A DNA stretch of 64,000 bases from Achromobacter insolitus (GCF_002209555.1 NZ_NJIF01000002.1:930001-994000); one strand, 5' to 3'; shown: positions 27,188 through 38,854, counted from the stretch's first letter. Numbers and translations are program-made. Notes: generated by a model from the letters alone, not told the origin.

Positions 27188-27985
27188 ATGCCCTTTTCCG
27201 CATCCCTGCGCTGGCTGGCGCCTTGCCTGTTGCCCATCGGACTGGCCGCTTGCTCTTCGCCGCCCCAGCGCGCCGCGGATGGGCAGGACCCGCGCTTTCA
27301 GCCGGCTTCGGCGTCCGACATGTTGGCGCAGACCAGTTGGGATCTGGCGCGCTGGACCTTGCCCGGCGGAGCCCTGCGGCAGATTCCACACCCGTCGTCC
27401 AATTCGCGTCCGCTCACGGCCAGCTTCGTCCATGATCGAGGCTCGCCGCGCATCTCTGGGTTTTCCGGCTGCAACCAGTACAACGGTTCCTATACCGTCG
27501 CCAATGGCCTGTTGATCGTGCAGGGGCGCCCGCTGTCGACGATGATGGCCTGCGCGCCGCAGAACATGAAACTCGAGCAGGACTTCCTGGCCGCGCTGAC
27601 CAGCATTACTGCCTCCTCCGTGGACAGCGCCAACAATCCCCAGCGCATGACATGGGTGCTCAGCTCGGGCGACAGGCTGGACTTTGGCCGCCGCGCCGAC
27701 CCCATCGCCGGCGGTCAGCAAGGGCCCACCAAACTGGTCTACGTGAACTCGGAACGCGTTCCCTGCAGCTCGGGCGCGGGCCGCTCCATGTGCTACCAGG
27801 TGCGTGATAGCGCGGCGCAGCCGTGGCAGCTTTGGTACGGCGAAATCACGGGCTTCAATTTCCAGCCGGGCGTCCGTTACCGCCTGCGCGTGGTCGAAGT
27901 CAGCAACCCGAATCCGCCCGCCGACGCTTCCACCCTGAACTGGGTGCTGGACGCGGTGGTCGAGCAGGAAATCGTCAATCGTTGA
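27188..27985 (+). CDS. META plus DUF4377 domain lipoprotein
   Basis: The 265-residue protein repeats the META pattern of its neighbour ([54 protein letters not shown]) after a lipoprotein signal ending IGLAAC. It then adds a C-terminal DUF4377-like domain (about 175-260) with [32 protein letters not shown] and [18 protein letters not shown] and DUF4377 are often fused. A tandem duplication with added domain is the simplest origin. The TACAAT at 27120-27125 could be its own -10 element. Confidence 0.85.
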   Translation: MPFSASLRWLAPCLLPIGLAACSSPPQRAADGQDPRFQPASASDMLAQTSWDLARWTLPGGALRQIPHPSSNSRPLTASFVHDRGSPRISGFSGCNQYNGSYTVANGLLIVQGRPLSTMMACAPQNMKLEQDFLAALTSITASSVDSANNPQRMTWVLSSGDRLDFGRRADPIAGGQQGPTKLVYVNSERVPCSSGAGRSMCYQVRDSAAQPWQLWYGEITGFNFQPGVRYRLRVVEVSNPNPPADASTLNWVLDAVVEQEIVNR

Positions 27986-28070
27986 GCGGGATCAAGCCGG
28001 GCGGCAGGCGGGGAAAACCGCCCAGCGATTACTATTACGCCTTTCGCCGCCCGCTTTTTTCCGCTTTTCC

Positions 28071-28808
28071 ATGACTTCCGTCGTCAATATCGCCGCCTAC
28101 AAATTCGTTTCGCTGGATTCCTTGCCGGAGTTGCGCGCCCGCCTCCTGGACGAGGCTGGCCTGGCCGGACTCAAGGGCACCATCCTGTTGGCTGAAGAGG
28201 GCATCAACCTGTTCCTGGCAGGTTCGGCTGATGGCATCGACGCCTTCCTGCGCACGCTGCGCGCGGATCCGCGCTTCGCGGACCTGGAAGTGAAGTTCAG
28301 CCACAGCGCGACGGTGCCGTTCCGCAAGCTGCTGGTCAAGATCAAGCGCGAGATCATCCGCATGAATCACCCTGCGATCCGCCCGGAGGCGGGCCGTGCG
28401 CCAGGCGTGGACGCGCGCACGCTGGCGCGCTGGCTGGAGCAGGGGGCGGACGATGCAGGGCGGCCCGTGGTCATGCTGGACACGCGCAATGCCTTCGAGG
28501 TCGATGAGGGCACTTTCAAGAACGCCATCGACTGGCGCATTGAACGCTTTACGCAGTTTCCCGCAGCAGTGCAGGCGCACCGGGCCGAACTCGAGGGCAA
28601 GACCGTCGTGAGCTTTTGCACCGGCGGCATCCGCTGCGAAAAGGCCGCCATCTATATGAACGAAGCCGGCATCGAAAACGTCTTCCAGCTCGATGGCGGC
28701 ATCCTCAAGTATTTCGAGGAAACCGGCGGTCCGGGTTACGACGGCAAGTGCTTCGTCTTTGACGAGCGCATCTCGCTGGATCCGGCGCTGGCGCCCAGCA
28801 AGGCATAA
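28071..28808 (+). CDS. trhO: tRNA uridine 5-oxyacetate pathway hydroxylase TrhO (rhodanese-like YceA)
   Basis: The 245-residue protein has the YceA/TrhO layout: an N-terminal ferredoxin-like domain ([18 protein letters not shown]) and a C-terminal rhodanese domain (about 120-225) with the active-site loop [10 protein letters not shown]. TrhO hydroxylates uridine 34 of certain tRNAs using oxygen, the first step towards the wobble modifications mo5U/cmo5U. Length is at the short end; E. coli TrhO is about 350 residues and other family members are near 250-280. The start matches the conserved N-terminal pattern. It is followed by a terminator shared with metG. Confidence 0.88.
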   Translation: MTSVVNIAAYKFVSLDSLPELRARLLDEAGLAGLKGTILLAEEGINLFLAGSADGIDAFLRTLRADPRFADLEVKFSHSATVPFRKLLVKIKREIIRMNHPAIRPEAGRAPGVDARTLARWLEQGADDAGRPVVMLDTRNAFEVDEGTFKNAIDWRIERFTQFPAAVQAHRAELEGKTVVSFCTGGIRCEKAAIYMNEAGIENVFQLDGGILKYFEETGGPGYDGKCFVFDERISLDPALAPSKA

Positions 28809-28825
28809 GCCAGGACATCAATGAA

Positions 28826-28852
28826 AAAGAGCCCGCTATAGGCGGGCTCTTT
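28826..28852. terminator. Bidirectional terminator between trhO and metG
   Basis: AAAGAGCCCGC and GCGGGCTCTTT form an 11-bp stem with a 5-base loop. T's follow on both strands, most clearly on the minus strand (TTTTTCAT), so it serves both convergent genes. Confidence 0.85.
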
Positions 28853-28874
28853 GCATTTCGCGGGCTTTGCGGGA

Positions 28875-30941
28875 TCAGCGCACGCGCATGCCGGGCTTGG
28901 CGCCGGGGAACGGTTCCAGCACGTAGATGCCGGCGTCGACCGCCTCATCCGCGTGGCTGGCCGCCAGCACCATACCTTCCGAGACGCCGAACTTCATCTT
29001 GCGAGGCGCCAGGTTGGCCACCAGGACTGTCAGCTTGCCGATCAGGTCTTCCGGCTTGTAGGCCGACTTGATGCCCGAGAACACGTTGCGGTGGCGGCCT
29101 TCGCCCGCGTCCAGGGTCAGGCGCAGCAGCTTCGTCGAGCCTTCCACGTGTTCGCAGTTGACGATCTGGGCGATGCGCAGGTCGACGCGTGCGAAATCAT
29201 CGATGGAGATGGTGTCGGCAATGGGCTCGCCGCCGGGAACCACGACGGGGGCTGCGGGCGGTTCGAACAGGTCTTCCAGCATTTGCGGTTCGACACGCTG
29301 CATCAGGTGCTTGAACGGCGCCACGCGTTGCGGCAGCACCGAGGCATCTGCCCAACTGAAGGGCGCCTGGGCGCCGAACAGTTCCAGGGCCACGCGTTCG
29401 GCCAGCGCGGGCAATACCGGCGCCAGCATTACGGACAACGCCTTGAAGCCCGCCAGCGAGCGCGAGCAGATGTCCTGCAGGGCTGCCTTTTGTGCCTCGT
29501 CGGCCGTGGCGATACCCTTGGCCAGTACCCACGGCTGGGCCGTATCGAACGCCTGGTTGATGCGGTCGGCGTAGGCCATGATTTCGCGGATGGCGCGGTT
29601 GTACTCGCGCGCCTCGAACGCGGCGCGGATGGACTCAGCCTGTTCGGCGTACTCCGCGGCCAGCGCCGAGGTGTCGCCCGAATAGCCCAGGACGCCATCG
29701 AAATGCTTGGTGATGAAGCTGGCGGCGCGGCTGGCGATGTTGACGTACTTGCCGATCAGGTCGCTGTTGACGCGCGCGATGAAGTCCTCGGGATTGAAGT
29801 CCATGTCTTCGACCCGCGCGTTCAGCTTGGCGGCGATGTAGTAGCGCATCCATTCGGCATTCATGCCGAGTTCCAGGTAGCGCAGCGGCGAAATGCCCGT
29901 GCCGCGGCTCTTGGACATCTTTTCGCCGCTGACGGTGATGAAGCCGTGCACGTTCACCGCGTCAGGCGTCTTGCGTCCGGCGAACTGCAGCATCGCGGGC
30001 CAGAACAGCGCGTGGAAGTACACGATGTCCTTGCCGATGAAGTGGACCTGTTCCGTGGGGCCGGCGGGATCGAGCAGTTTGTCGAAATCCATGCCCTTGA
30101 CCGCGCAATACGACTTCAGCGACGCCAGGTAGCCCACGGGGGCGTCCAGCCAGACGTAGAAATACTTGCCCGGCGCGTCCGGGATCTCGATGCCGAAGTA
30201 GGGGGCGTCGCGCGAGATGTCCCAGTCGCCCAGCTTGGCTTCGCCATCGTCCGCGCCCAGCCATTCGCGCGTCTTGGCCAGCATTTCGGGTTGCAGGTGC
30301 TTGCCGCCGGCTGCGTTGCTGCCGGTGGTCCATTGCTGCAGGAATTCCACGCAGCGCGGATCGGACAGCTTGAAGAAGAAGTGGTCCGAGGACTTCAGCA
30401 CTGGCGTGGCGCCGGTCAGGGCCGAATACGGATTGATCAGCTCAGTGGGCGCGTAGACCGCGCCACAGACCTCGCAGGAGTCGCCGTATTGGTCCTTGGC
30501 ATGGCACTTGGGGCATTCGCCCTTGATGTAGCGATCTGCCAGGAACATGCCCTTGACCGGATCGTAGAACTGCTCGATGGAGCGGGTTTCGATCAGGTCC
30601 TGGGCCTTCAGCGCGCGGTAGATGTCTTGCGACAGCGCGACGTTCTCGGCCGAATCGGTGGAATGCCAGTGGTCGAAGCGGATGTGGAAGCCGTTCAGGT
30701 ACTGAGGGCGTTCGGCGGCGTAGCGGGCCACCAGGGCCTGCGGCGTGATGCCTTCCTTTTCCGCCTTCAGCATGATGGGCGCGCCGTGCGCGTCGTCCGC
30801 ACCCACGAAGTGCACCGTGTGGCCCGCCATTCGCATCGAACGAACCCAGATATCAGCCTGGATGTACTCCATGATGTGGCCGATGTGGAAAGATCCGTTG
30901 GCGTAGGGCAGCGCAGTGGTGACAAAGAGGGTGCGAGACAT
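28875..30941 (-). CDS. metG: Methionyl-tRNA synthetase
   Basis: The 688-residue class I synthetase charges tRNA-Met. The HIGH motif appears as HIGHIMEY (about residue 21) and the KMSKS motif as [14 protein letters not shown] zinc knuckle with four cysteines is seen (CPKC and CEVCG, about residues 146-162). The C-terminal tRNA-binding/dimerisation domain follows ([20 protein letters not shown], about 585-688). Length equals the usual bacterial MetG with this appended domain. The ATG at 30941 is the family start. It stands alone on the minus strand. Confidence 0.97.
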   Translation of the reverse strand: MSRTLFVTTALPYANGSFHIGHIMEYIQADIWVRSMRMAGHTVHFVGADDAHGAPIMLKAEKEGITPQALVARYAAERPQYLNGFHIRFDHWHSTDSAENVALSQDIYRALKAQDLIETRSIEQFYDPVKGMFLADRYIKGECPKCHAKDQYGDSCEVCGAVYAPTELINPYSALTGATPVLKSSDHFFFKLSDPRCVEFLQQWTTGSNAAGGKHLQPEMLAKTREWLGADDGEAKLGDWDISRDAPYFGIEIPDAPGKYFYVWLDAPVGYLASLKSYCAVKGMDFDKLLDPAGPTEQVHFIGKDIVYFHALFWPAMLQFAGRKTPDAVNVHGFITVSGEKMSKSRGTGISPLRYLELGMNAEWMRYYIAAKLNARVEDMDFNPEDFIARVNSDLIGKYVNIASRAASFITKHFDGVLGYSGDTSALAAEYAEQAESIRAAFEAREYNRAIREIMAYADRINQAFDTAQPWVLAKGIATADEAQKAALQDICSRSLAGFKALSVMLAPVLPALAERVALELFGAQAPFSWADASVLPQRVAPFKHLMQRVEPQMLEDLFEPPAAPVVVPGGEPIADTISIDDFARVDLRIAQIVNCEHVEGSTKLLRLTLDAGEGRHRNVFSGIKSAYKPEDLIGKLTVLVANLAPRKMKFGVSEGMVLAASHADEAVDAGIYVLEPFPGAKPGMRVR

Positions 30942-31174
30942 GGTTGTCTTTGGAGGTTGAGGGAAAAAGGGGGGTAAGCCGGCCATTTTAGGGCAACGGC
31001 AGGGACTTGCCCGGCCGGGGCCTGCTATGGCTCAACCCGCCCTTCGCGGCGGGCGAATCGGGCGGGTTGCAATGTGAGGGGAACCTGCGGCGGATGCGGC
31101 AGCTCGGCCAGGGGGCGGATCAAACCCCGGCCCGCCTGCGCCGGGGGCGGCGCAAGCATGCTGGAAAGCCGCCG

Positions 31175-31450
31175 TCAGCGGATTTCGCGGGCTTCGACGT
31201 CGATCACATCGCCGCGCGGCTGCGTGGCGAAGGGGGCGGTGGCGGGCTGGAACGGTCCCGGGCGGGCGCCTTGGCGCTGGCTCCAATAGGCGCGCACGCC
31301 GAAAGGTTTGCCGCGCACCTTGGCGACCACGTACAGGATCGCCACGGCGATCGCCGTGGAAAGCATGAACACCAGCGCCATCGCCATGCCGATCAAGGCC
31401 AGGGCGGCGAATAGGACGGCACGAAAGAAGCGGATAAGTGTGTTGGTCAT
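31175..31450 (-). CDS. Small predicted membrane protein of unknown function
   Basis: The 91-residue product has two near-continuous hydrophobic segments (about residues 8-42) followed by a basic, proline-rich cytoplasmic tail with VRGKPFGVRAYWSQRQG. I do not recognise a family. It lies divergent from apbC, with about 100 bp between them. Codon use is like that of its neighbours and the ATG at 31450 is clean, so it is probably a real gene. Confidence 0.6.
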   Translation of the reverse strand: MTNTLIRFFRAVLFAALALIGMAMALVFMLSTAIAVAILYVVAKVRGKPFGVRAYWSQRQGARPGPFQPATAPFATQPRGDVIDVEAREIR

Positions 31451-31551
31451 GAAGATCGGATGCAAAACGCAGCGAAAGGTTCCCGGGTATCCGCTATCCT
31501 TTAGGGGATGGCGGCCCGCAGAAGCCGCGCTGCCTACGGAACCATAGTGAC

Positions 31552-32640
31552 ATGAGTATAACGATAGAACAAATTCGCGCCGCGCTGCGCGCCGCGCAAG
31601 ACCCGAAGACCGGTATGGATTTGGGTGTTTCTGTAAGAGATCGTGACATCAAGCTGGACGGTGGGCGTGTTTCGCTGTCGCTGGAACTGGGTTATCCGGC
31701 CGACGCCGTGCGCGCGCAGGTGCGCGACGCCGCCGTGGCGGCGCTGGCCGCGGCTGGCGTGGCCGACGCTCAGGTCGACGTAACCTGGAAGGTCGCTGCC
31801 CATGCGGTGCAGAAAGGCCTGAAGCCGCTGCCCAATGTGCGCAACATTATTGCAGTGGCCTCCGGCAAGGGCGGGGTGGGCAAGAGCACCACGGCCGTGA
31901 ACCTGGCTTTGGCCCTGGCGGCCGAGGGGGCCAAGGTGGGCGTGCTGGATGCCGATATCTACGGTCCCAGCGTGCCGACCATGCTGGGTATCTCCGGTCG
32001 TCCTGAAAGCCTGGACAACAAAAGCATGGAGCCGCTCACCGGCCACGGCCTGCAAGCCAACTCCATCGGCTTTCTCATCGACGCCGATTCGCCCGCCATC
32101 TGGCGCGGCCCCATGGTGACTCAGGCGCTGGAGCAGCTGCTGCGCCAGACCAACTGGCGCGATCTCGACTACCTGATCGTCGATATGCCCCCGGGCACGG
32201 GCGATGTGGCCCTGACGTTGGCGCAAAAGGTGCCAGTCGTGGGTGCGGTCATCGTCACTACGCCGCAGGACGTGGCGTTGCTGGACGCGCGCAAGGGTTT
32301 GCGCATGTTCCAGAAGGTCGACGTGCCGATCCTGGGCGTGGTCGAGAACATGGCCATCCACATCTGCTCGCAGTGCGGGCATGCCGAGCACATCTTCGGC
32401 GAGGGCGGGGGCCAGCGCATGGCCGAGCAATACCAAACGCCCTGGCTGGGCAGCCTGCCGCTGACCCTGGCGATCCGCGAACAGACCGACGCGGGCTCGC
32501 CGACCGTGGTGTCCGACCCGGGCAGCGAAGCCGCCGCCCTCTACCGCGGCATCGCCCGCAAGCTGGCGGCTGGCGTGGCAGCGCTTCCCCGCGACATGGC
32601 CGGGAAATTCCCGTCCATCGTCGTGCAGCAACCGACCTGA
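31552..32640 (+). CDS. apbC: Iron-sulfur cluster carrier protein ApbC (Mrp)
   Basis: The 362-residue P-loop ATPase has an N-terminal MIP18/DUF59-like domain (1-90) and a Mrp/NBP35 ATPase domain. The deviant Walker A ASGKGGVGKSTTAVN is at about residues 103-117, DADIYGPSVPTMLG follows, and the cluster-binding CxxC is in HICSQCGHAEHIF. It binds and transfers 4Fe-4S clusters to apoproteins in the cytoplasm. It precedes tamA by 3 bp, so the outer-membrane translocation genes may share its promoter. Confidence 0.95.
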   Translation: MSITIEQIRAALRAAQDPKTGMDLGVSVRDRDIKLDGGRVSLSLELGYPADAVRAQVRDAAVAALAAAGVADAQVDVTWKVAAHAVQKGLKPLPNVRNIIAVASGKGGVGKSTTAVNLALALAAEGAKVGVLDADIYGPSVPTMLGISGRPESLDNKSMEPLTGHGLQANSIGFLIDADSPAIWRGPMVTQALEQLLRQTNWRDLDYLIVDMPPGTGDVALTLAQKVPVVGAVIVTTPQDVALLDARKGLRMFQKVDVPILGVVENMAIHICSQCGHAEHIFGEGGGQRMAEQYQTPWLGSLPLTLAIREQTDAGSPTVVSDPGSEAAALYRGIARKLAAGVAALPRDMAGKFPSIVVQQPT

Positions 32641-32643
32641 CGC

Positions 32644-34536
32644 ATGCGGTGGGCAGCCCGCGCCTTCTTGGCAGGACTTTTCATGATGACGGGCGAGGCC
32701 TTGGCCAAACGCCCGGAGATCATCGTGGATCCCGGCGGCGTGCCGCCGGCCGCCCTGCAGGCGATCACCGAGGCGGTCGACGCGATCGCGCGGCTGGCAG
32801 AGGACCAGGACGGCGGTGAAATCAACCGCCTGCGCCGGCGCGCGCGCGACGCGACGCTGGCGGCCCTGGCCACCCAGGGCTATTTTTCACCCACGGTGAA
32901 GCTCGAGGCCGGCACCGATATCGGCGGGGAAACCTGGGACATCAGCATTGTCTCCGGCAAGCGCACCACGGTCTCGTCCGTGGACCTCAAGTTCACCGGC
33001 CGCATTACCCGGCCCGAGTTCGCCACACGGGTGCAGAAGCTGCGTGACGACTGGCAGCTCAAGGCGGGCCAGCCCTTCATCAACAGCGATTGGAACAAGG
33101 CCAAGTCGAATCTGCTGGACGCGGTGTCTTCGCGCGACTTCATGCTGGCGCGCATGACCGCGTCCGAGGCCGAAATCGAGGCAGACGCGGCGTCTGCCGC
33201 GCTGCGCGTCACGATAGACAGCGGCCCCCAGGTCCGCATGGGGGAGCTCACCACCGAAGGCCTGAAGCGGGTGCCGGAGAAACTCGTCGAGCGCTACGTG
33301 CGCTATTCGCCCGGCGCCGCCTATGACCAGAACAAGCTGGACACCTGGCAACAGGACCTGCAATCCACCGCCTTCTTCCGCGGCGCGTTCGTATCGCTGG
33401 AGCAGCCGGGCAACGCGCAGCCGACGCCCGAGCCCAACGCCGACCGCGCGCGCGCGCCAGGGTCGACCGGCCTGGCCGCGGCCACGCCGGCGGGCGATCC
33501 CGCCGTGTCCGGCGCCATGCCGCCTCCGCCGCCGGCCTATGACTCGGATGGCGAGGTGACCCTGCCCGTGCAGGTGCGGGTGGTCGAAGCGCCGCCCAAG
33601 CGCTTCACCGGGTCCATCGGGGTCGACGACGAGGCCGGCCTGCGCGTGGAGTCGCTCTACCGGCAGAACGTGGTGTTCGGCCAGCCTGTCACCATGGAGA
33701 CGGGTTTCAGCGTGGACCGGCTGCAGCAGCGCGCCTACACGGACTTCCTGTTGCCCCCGAACGAACGAGGCTACAAGGATTCCTTCGGCGTGCTGTTCGA
33801 CCATTCCGATATCCAGGGGCTGGATGTCACGCGTTACGCCCTGGGCGCGACGCGCCTGCAGGAGCGCAAGGGCGCGGGCGACAGCCGGGTCGAATACGAG
33901 ACCCGCTGGGGCCTGCTGCTGGCGCAAGACCATGTGAAGATCGACGGCGGCGACCAGTACAAGCTGCCGACCCTGACCGCGACGGCCGAATGGCTGCGTC
34001 GCGATGTGGACAACAAGTACGATCCGCGCGAGGGCAACCTGATCGCCGTCGGCGGCGGCGTGGGCGTGACGCTCGATACCGGCGAACCCTACACCCGTGC
34101 CCGGCTGAGGGCGCAGAAATGGTGGCCTGTCGGCAGGCTGGACGTGCTGACCGTGCGCGGCGAAGTCGGCCGGGTGTGGTCCAACAGCAAGGTGCGGGTG
34201 CCGGACGACTTTGGCTTTCGCACGGGCGGCGCGCGCTCCATCCGCGGCTACAAGTACCAAAGCATAGGCGTGAAGCAAGACGACGCCGTGGTGGGCGCGC
34301 CCACGCTGCTGGTCGGCAGCATCGAGTACGACCACTACTTCAATGAACGCTGGGGCATGGGCGTGTTCGTGGACGCCGGCGACGCCGCGGAATCGTTCGG
34401 CGACATGTCGATGGCGGTGGGCTATGGCGTTGGCGCGCGGGTACGCACGCCGGCCGGCCCCTTGTTCCTGGACGTCGCATACGGCCAGCGCGACCGCGAC
34501 CTGCGCCTGCATTTTTCCTTGGGGATCGCGTTTTGA
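32644..34536 (+). CDS. tamA: Outer-membrane translocation/assembly protein TamA
   Basis: The 630-residue Omp85-family protein has a signal peptide (1 to about 21), three POTRA domains (about 22-320) and a C-terminal 16-strand barrel (about 320-630) with the RSIRGYKYQSIG lid motif and a final FSLGIAF beta signal. With TamB it assists insertion of autotransporters and lipid transport to the outer membrane. A 51-residue Pro/Ala-rich insert (about residues 254-304) interrupts POTRA3 before its last strand, which is not in E. coli TamA. The stop overlaps the tamB start. Confidence 0.93.
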   Translation: MRWAARAFLAGLFMMTGEALAKRPEIIVDPGGVPPAALQAITEAVDAIARLAEDQDGGEINRLRRRARDATLAALATQGYFSPTVKLEAGTDIGGETWDISIVSGKRTTVSSVDLKFTGRITRPEFATRVQKLRDDWQLKAGQPFINSDWNKAKSNLLDAVSSRDFMLARMTASEAEIEADAASAALRVTIDSGPQVRMGELTTEGLKRVPEKLVERYVRYSPGAAYDQNKLDTWQQDLQSTAFFRGAFVSLEQPGNAQPTPEPNADRARAPGSTGLAAATPAGDPAVSGAMPPPPPAYDSDGEVTLPVQVRVVEAPPKRFTGSIGVDDEAGLRVESLYRQNVVFGQPVTMETGFSVDRLQQRAYTDFLLPPNERGYKDSFGVLFDHSDIQGLDVTRYALGATRLQERKGAGDSRVEYETRWGLLLAQDHVKIDGGDQYKLPTLTATAEWLRRDVDNKYDPREGNLIAVGGGVGVTLDTGEPYTRARLRAQKWWPVGRLDVLTVRGEVGRVWSNSKVRVPDDFGFRTGGARSIRGYKYQSIGVKQDDAVVGAPTLLVGSIEYDHYFNERWGMGVFVDAGDAAESFGDMSMAVGYGVGARVRTPAGPLFLDVAYGQRDRDLRLHFSLGIAF

Positions 34537-37500
34537 AGGGTTTGCGCAAATTCCTGCGCCATGTGCTGGTGTGGTGGTTGCCGGGCCTGGCCATGCTGGC
34601 CGTGCTGGCGGGAGGATTCCTGTTCTGGCTGGTCGGCTCGCAGAACGGAACGCGGCTGCTGTTGACCACGGCAGCGCAGCAACTGAACGGGCAGGCGCTG
34701 GAGGTGAACGGCTCGTTGCTGCGCGGCGTCTCGGTCGGCAAGCTGGAGCTGGATGCCGGCGGCACCCGCGTGGACCTCACCGATCTGCGTTTGGATGTGA
34801 ACTGGCGCGCCCTGGGCGACCGCCTGCTGCACGTGCGCGAAGTATCGGCGGGATCGGTGCATATTTCGCTACCCGCGACGGCCGATACCGCGCCGGCGCA
34901 AGACGACGGTGAGCCGTTCACGCTGCCCTCGTTGCCGGTGGACATTGCCGTGGACCGGCTGGCCCTCGGTGACTTCCAGCTCGAACAGGACGGCCAGCCC
35001 CTGCCGGTGAGCCTGGGTAACCTGGACGCCACATTTGCCGCAGGCAAGCAGGGCGCGCAGTTGCGCGTCGCCAGCCTGCGCGTGGGTCACGCGCTTGCGC
35101 AGGCGGACATCGCCGGCCAGGCCGACCTGCAAGGCATGGCGGACCCCTGGCCGTTTACCGCGCGCCTGGACGTGACGGCGCTTGGAACCGGCCCCGATTC
35201 TCCGCTGTGCGAGGCCGACAAGCTGAGCAGCGTGTATGAGCGTCCTGCGGGCGCCGGCAAGAAGCCGGACGCCAAAGCGGACGCCAAAGCCGATCCCAAG
35301 GCCGGTGTCCGCGCGGACTCCGCCGAACCGCCCCGGGCTGCCTGCCAGGTCGTGTTGCGCGCGGATGCGGCCGGCTCGCTGGATGGCATCCAGGCCAAGC
35401 TGGACGGTGAAGGCTCCGGGCTGCTGCTGGATGTGACGGCCGATCTGGCGCCGCGCACGCCGCTGGTGCTGCGCAGCGCCCGGGCGCGGGCGCAGTTGCC
35501 CGACAAATCCACCCTGGCCGCTCAACTCGACCTGCAATCGGATACCGCGCAGGGAGCAGGCCGCGACCGTATTGCGGGCACGATAAGCGCGCAGCGCCTG
35601 GATCTGTCGCCCTGGCTCGGCAAGGACATCCCGCCCGCCGTGCTGACCGTGCGGGGCGATGTGCAGGCTGACATCGAGAACCTGAGCCAGCTGCGCCATG
35701 CCGCGGTGGACCTGCGATTCGAAGAGGGCACGCGCTGGAACAAGCAGCCCTTGACGGGCGCGCTCAAGGCCCAGGTCGACATCGCGGCCGCCGCCGCTGC
35801 CAATGCCGCCGCTGCCGCCGCTGCCGAAGCCGATCCGCTGGCCGGTCTGCGCATCCACGGCCTGGACGTGGACCTGAAGCTGGGCCGCAACCGTATCCAG
35901 GCCACGGGTGAGCTGGACGCCAAGGACGGCGCGCTGACCCTGGATGCCAAGGCGCCCCAGCTGGACGCATTCTGGCCCGGCATTCCCGGTGGCGCGGAAT
36001 TGAAGGGCAAGCTGGCAGGGACGCTGGCCGCGCACCGCGGCGAGCTTTCGGCCGGCTATACGCCGCCCAAGCCGCGGCCGGGCGTGCTGGGGGAGGCCCC
36101 CGCCAAGGCCAACATTGCTTTCACTGGCGCCTGGGGCAAGGGGCAGGCCGGCACGCCCGATGCCGCCCTCTCCGGATGGCGCGGTTCGTTCTCGCGTTTG
36201 ACGGCGGAGACCGCCGGTTTTGCCGTGGGGGTGGATCGGCCGGTCTCGTTGGCCTACGTGCCCTCCGCCGCGGAGCCGCAATGGCAGTGGCAGGTCGGGC
36301 AGACGGCGCTGAGTCTGACCTTGCCCGGCAAGGAACGCGTGGTCCTGGCGCACCGAGGGTCGCGGGGAGGCGGCAAGCGTTGGGAAACCGCAGGCCAGGC
36401 CGACAACCTGGTGATCACTGCCGCCATGGCGCGGCAGGTGATCGGCGCCATCGACCCCGAAGCCGCCGCCAAGCTGGGCAAGCGGCCAAGCCGCGTGAAC
36501 GCCATGGTGCCGGAGGGTCAGCGCCGCATTGCGCTGGACGTGCTGTGGGACCTGAAGTTCGACGGTCGGCTCGGCGGCAAGGCACGCATCGCGCGCCGCG
36601 AAGGCGACCTGCTGATACCGGGCGACCCTCCCATTCCGCTGGGGCTGAAGACATTGGTGCTCGACCTGACCGCCACGCCGACCTCCGCCAACGCCAGCCG
36701 CCTGGACGCCAAGGTCAACCTGGCGACCGACAAGATGGGCGTCATCAACGGTACCGGCACGGCCGTGCTGGTGGTCGACGCCAAGGGCGGCATGGCGCTG
36801 GACCCGCGGCAACCGCTGCGAGCCAAACTGGACGCCGACATCGCCGACCTGGCCTGGGTCAGTCTGTTCGTAGGGGATTCGATGGAGGTTGGCGGGACCA
36901 TCAAGGCCAATCTGGAAGCCCAGGGGACGCTGGCGGGGAAATGGGCAGCCAGCGGCAACATCCGCGGCGACAAGCTGCGCGTGGTGCGGATCGACGACGG
37001 TGTGCGGCTTATCGACGGCACGTTGTCCGCTCGCCTGGACGGGGACCGGGTGGTGCTGGAGAGCCTGCGTTTCCCGGCTTCGCTGCGCGTGATGCCGGCC
37101 GAATGGCGCACCAAGGAATGGATCACGACCAATCCGGAGGCCAAGGGCGGCTACGCCGAGGCCAAGGGGCAATGGAATTTCATCGACGGCGGCGGTGACA
37201 TCCGGCTGACGCTGTACCGCTTCCCGGCGTTACAGCGCTCGGACCGTTACGCCATGGTGTCCGGCGTCATCGACGTGAAGGCAGCCATGCCGCGCATCGA
37301 CATCATGGGCGACCTGAAGGCGGACGCAGGCTGGTTCAGCCTGGAGATCCTCCAGGGGGTGCCGTCGCTGGACGACGACGTCAAGGTGCGTCGGCCGGGC
37401 GACGATCCCGGCACGGTCTCCACGCCGCTACAGACCAGCATGAACCTGAAGTTCGACATGGGGCCGCGCTTCTACATCACCGGCATGGGGCTGGACGCCG

Positions 37501-38186
37501 GCCTGCTGGGCTCCATCCAGATCCTGCTGCAGGACGGCCGGCTGACCGGCGTGGGCGCGCTGCGCACCCGCGGCGGCGGCATCGAGGCCTACGGCCAGAA
37601 GCTGCGGTTGAGCCGCGGCACGCTGACCTTCCAGGGCCGCCTGGACAATCCGTTGCTCGACATCGAGGCGCTGCGCACGGGCGAACAGGTCGAGGCGGGC
37701 GTCAAGGTGGTCGGCACCGCGCAGCGGCCGCGCATCGACCTGGTGTCCTACCCGGACGTCAGCGACGTGGAAAAACTGTCCTGGCTGCTGCTGGGCCGCG
37801 GCCCGGACGAAAGCGGTGGCGACGCCGCGCTGCTGATGTCCGTGGGTACGGCGCTGCTTGGGGGCGGGCAGCCGTTCTATAAGCAATTCGGCCTGGACGA
37901 CGTCAGCATCAAGACGGGCAACATTGGCAGTTCGGGCAGCATCCTGCCGGACCGCACGGTGGCCGGCGACGTGAACCGCGACAGCGACAGCCAGCTGGCC
38001 ACGCAATTCCTGGTGGCCAGCAAGACCTTCGCCAACGGCATCACCCTGAGCGTCGAGCAGGCGCTGTCTGGCACCGATACCGTGGGCCGGGCCAGCTACC
38101 GGCTGGCGCGCGGACTGTCGGTGGACCTGAAGGGCGGGGCGGTCAACGGGATTGCGCTGGTCTACCGGACCTTCTGGGGCAACTGA
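34533..38186 (+). CDS. tamB: Translocation/assembly protein TamB (AsmA-like bridge protein)
   Basis: The 1217-residue protein has an N-terminal membrane anchor (about residues 10-35), a long repetitive beta-rich region and the conserved TamB C-terminal domain (about 870-1217, [20 protein letters not shown], then [11 protein letters not shown] and [20 protein letters not shown]). TamB spans the periplasm as a hydrophobic groove and may carry phospholipids. It starts at a TTG sharing bases with the tamA stop, with GGGGA 8 bases upstream; no suitable ATG is near. A Lys/Ala/Asp-rich segment (about 243-260) interrupts the early part. Confidence 0.93.
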   Translation: MKGLRKFLRHVLVWWLPGLAMLAVLAGGFLFWLVGSQNGTRLLLTTAAQQLNGQALEVNGSLLRGVSVGKLELDAGGTRVDLTDLRLDVNWRALGDRLLHVREVSAGSVHISLPATADTAPAQDDGEPFTLPSLPVDIAVDRLALGDFQLEQDGQPLPVSLGNLDATFAAGKQGAQLRVASLRVGHALAQADIAGQADLQGMADPWPFTARLDVTALGTGPDSPLCEADKLSSVYERPAGAGKKPDAKADAKADPKAGVRADSAEPPRAACQVVLRADAAGSLDGIQAKLDGEGSGLLLDVTADLAPRTPLVLRSARARAQLPDKSTLAAQLDLQSDTAQGAGRDRIAGTISAQRLDLSPWLGKDIPPAVLTVRGDVQADIENLSQLRHAAVDLRFEEGTRWNKQPLTGALKAQVDIAAAAAANAAAAAAAEADPLAGLRIHGLDVDLKLGRNRIQATGELDAKDGALTLDAKAPQLDAFWPGIPGGAELKGKLAGTLAAHRGELSAGYTPPKPRPGVLGEAPAKANIAFTGAWGKGQAGTPDAALSGWRGSFSRLTAETAGFAVGVDRPVSLAYVPSAAEPQWQWQVGQTALSLTLPGKERVVLAHRGSRGGGKRWETAGQADNLVITAAMARQVIGAIDPEAAAKLGKRPSRVNAMVPEGQRRIALDVLWDLKFDGRLGGKARIARREGDLLIPGDPPIPLGLKTLVLDLTATPTSANASRLDAKVNLATDKMGVINGTGTAVLVVDAKGGMALDPRQPLRAKLDADIADLAWVSLFVGDSMEVGGTIKANLEAQGTLAGKWAASGNIRGDKLRVVRIDDGVRLIDGTLSARLDGDRVVLESLRFPASLRVMPAEWRTKEWITTNPEAKGGYAEAKGQWNFIDGGGDIRLTLYRFPALQRSDRYAMVSGVIDVKAAMPRIDIMGDLKADAGWFSLEILQGVPSLDDDVKVRRPGDDPGTVSTPLQTSMNLKFDMGPRFYITGMGLDAGLLGSIQILLQDGRLTGVGALRTRGGGIEAYGQKLRLSRGTLTFQGRLDNPLLDIEALRTGEQVEAGVKVVGTAQRPRIDLVSYPDVSDVEKLSWLLLGRGPDESGGDAALLMSVGTALLGGGQPFYKQFGLDDVSIKTGNIGSSGSILPDRTVAGDVNRDSDSQLATQFLVASKTFANGITLSVEQALSGTDTVGRASYRLARGLSVDLKGGAVNGIALVYRTFWGN

Positions 38187-38286
38187 GACGAAGCCGGGCG
38201 GGAGCCTTCCGTCCGGCCGTCTCGGGCAGCGCGCCCGCGCTCGGGATAAAATGGCGTCCGTTCCATTCCCTAGCACCATTCCCACC

Positions 38287-38850
38287 ATGAGCATCAAAAG
38301 CGACCGCTGGATCCGCCGCCAGGCCGAAGCCGGCATGATCGAACCCTTCGAGGCAGGGCAGGTCCGCACAGCCAATGGCGGGCGCATCGTCAGCTACGGC
38401 ACCAGCAGCTACGGCTACGACGTGCGCTGCGCCGACGAGTTCAAGATCTTCACGAACATCAATTCCACCATCGTCGATCCCAAGAACTTCGACGAAGGCT
38501 CGTTCGTGGATTTTAAGGGCGATGTCTGCATCATTCCGCCCAATTCCTTCGCGCTGGCGCGCACGGTCGAGTATTTCCGCATCCCGCGCAGCGTCCTGAC
38601 GGTCTGCCTGGGCAAGAGCACCTACGCGCGCTGCGGCATCATCGTCAACGTCACGCCGCTGGAACCCGAATGGGAAGGCCACGTCACGCTGGAGTTCTCG
38701 AACACCACGCCGCTGCCGGCCAAGATCTATGCCGGCGAGGGCTGCGCGCAGATGCTGTTCCTGGAAAGCGACGAGGTCTGCGAGACGTCCTACCGTGACC
38801 GCGGCGGCAAGTACCAGGGCCAGCGTGGCGTGACCCTGCCGCGTACCTGA
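38287..38850 (+). CDS. dcd: dCTP deaminase
   Basis: The 187-residue enzyme deaminates dCTP to dUTP for thymidylate synthesis. Family marks are [33 protein letters not shown] and a Gly-rich C-terminal lid [13 protein letters not shown]. The glutamate in PLEPEWEGH is catalytic in the homotrimer. TAAAAT at 38247-38252 could be its -10 element, 35 bp upstream of the ATG, so it may have its own promoter after tamB. A shift to a bifunctional deaminase/dUTPase is not indicated. Confidence 0.96.
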   Translation: MSIKSDRWIRRQAEAGMIEPFEAGQVRTANGGRIVSYGTSSYGYDVRCADEFKIFTNINSTIVDPKNFDEGSFVDFKGDVCIIPPNSFALARTVEYFRIPRSVLTVCLGKSTYARCGIIVNVTPLEPEWEGHVTLEFSNTTPLPAKIYAGEGCAQMLFLESDEVCETSYRDRGGKYQGQRGVTLPRT

Positions 38851-38854
38851 AACC

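Noticed and set aside
28851..30977. A 708-codon open frame antisense to metG
   Set aside because: The opposite strand encodes a complete MetG with all motifs; the antisense product has no recognisable domain.
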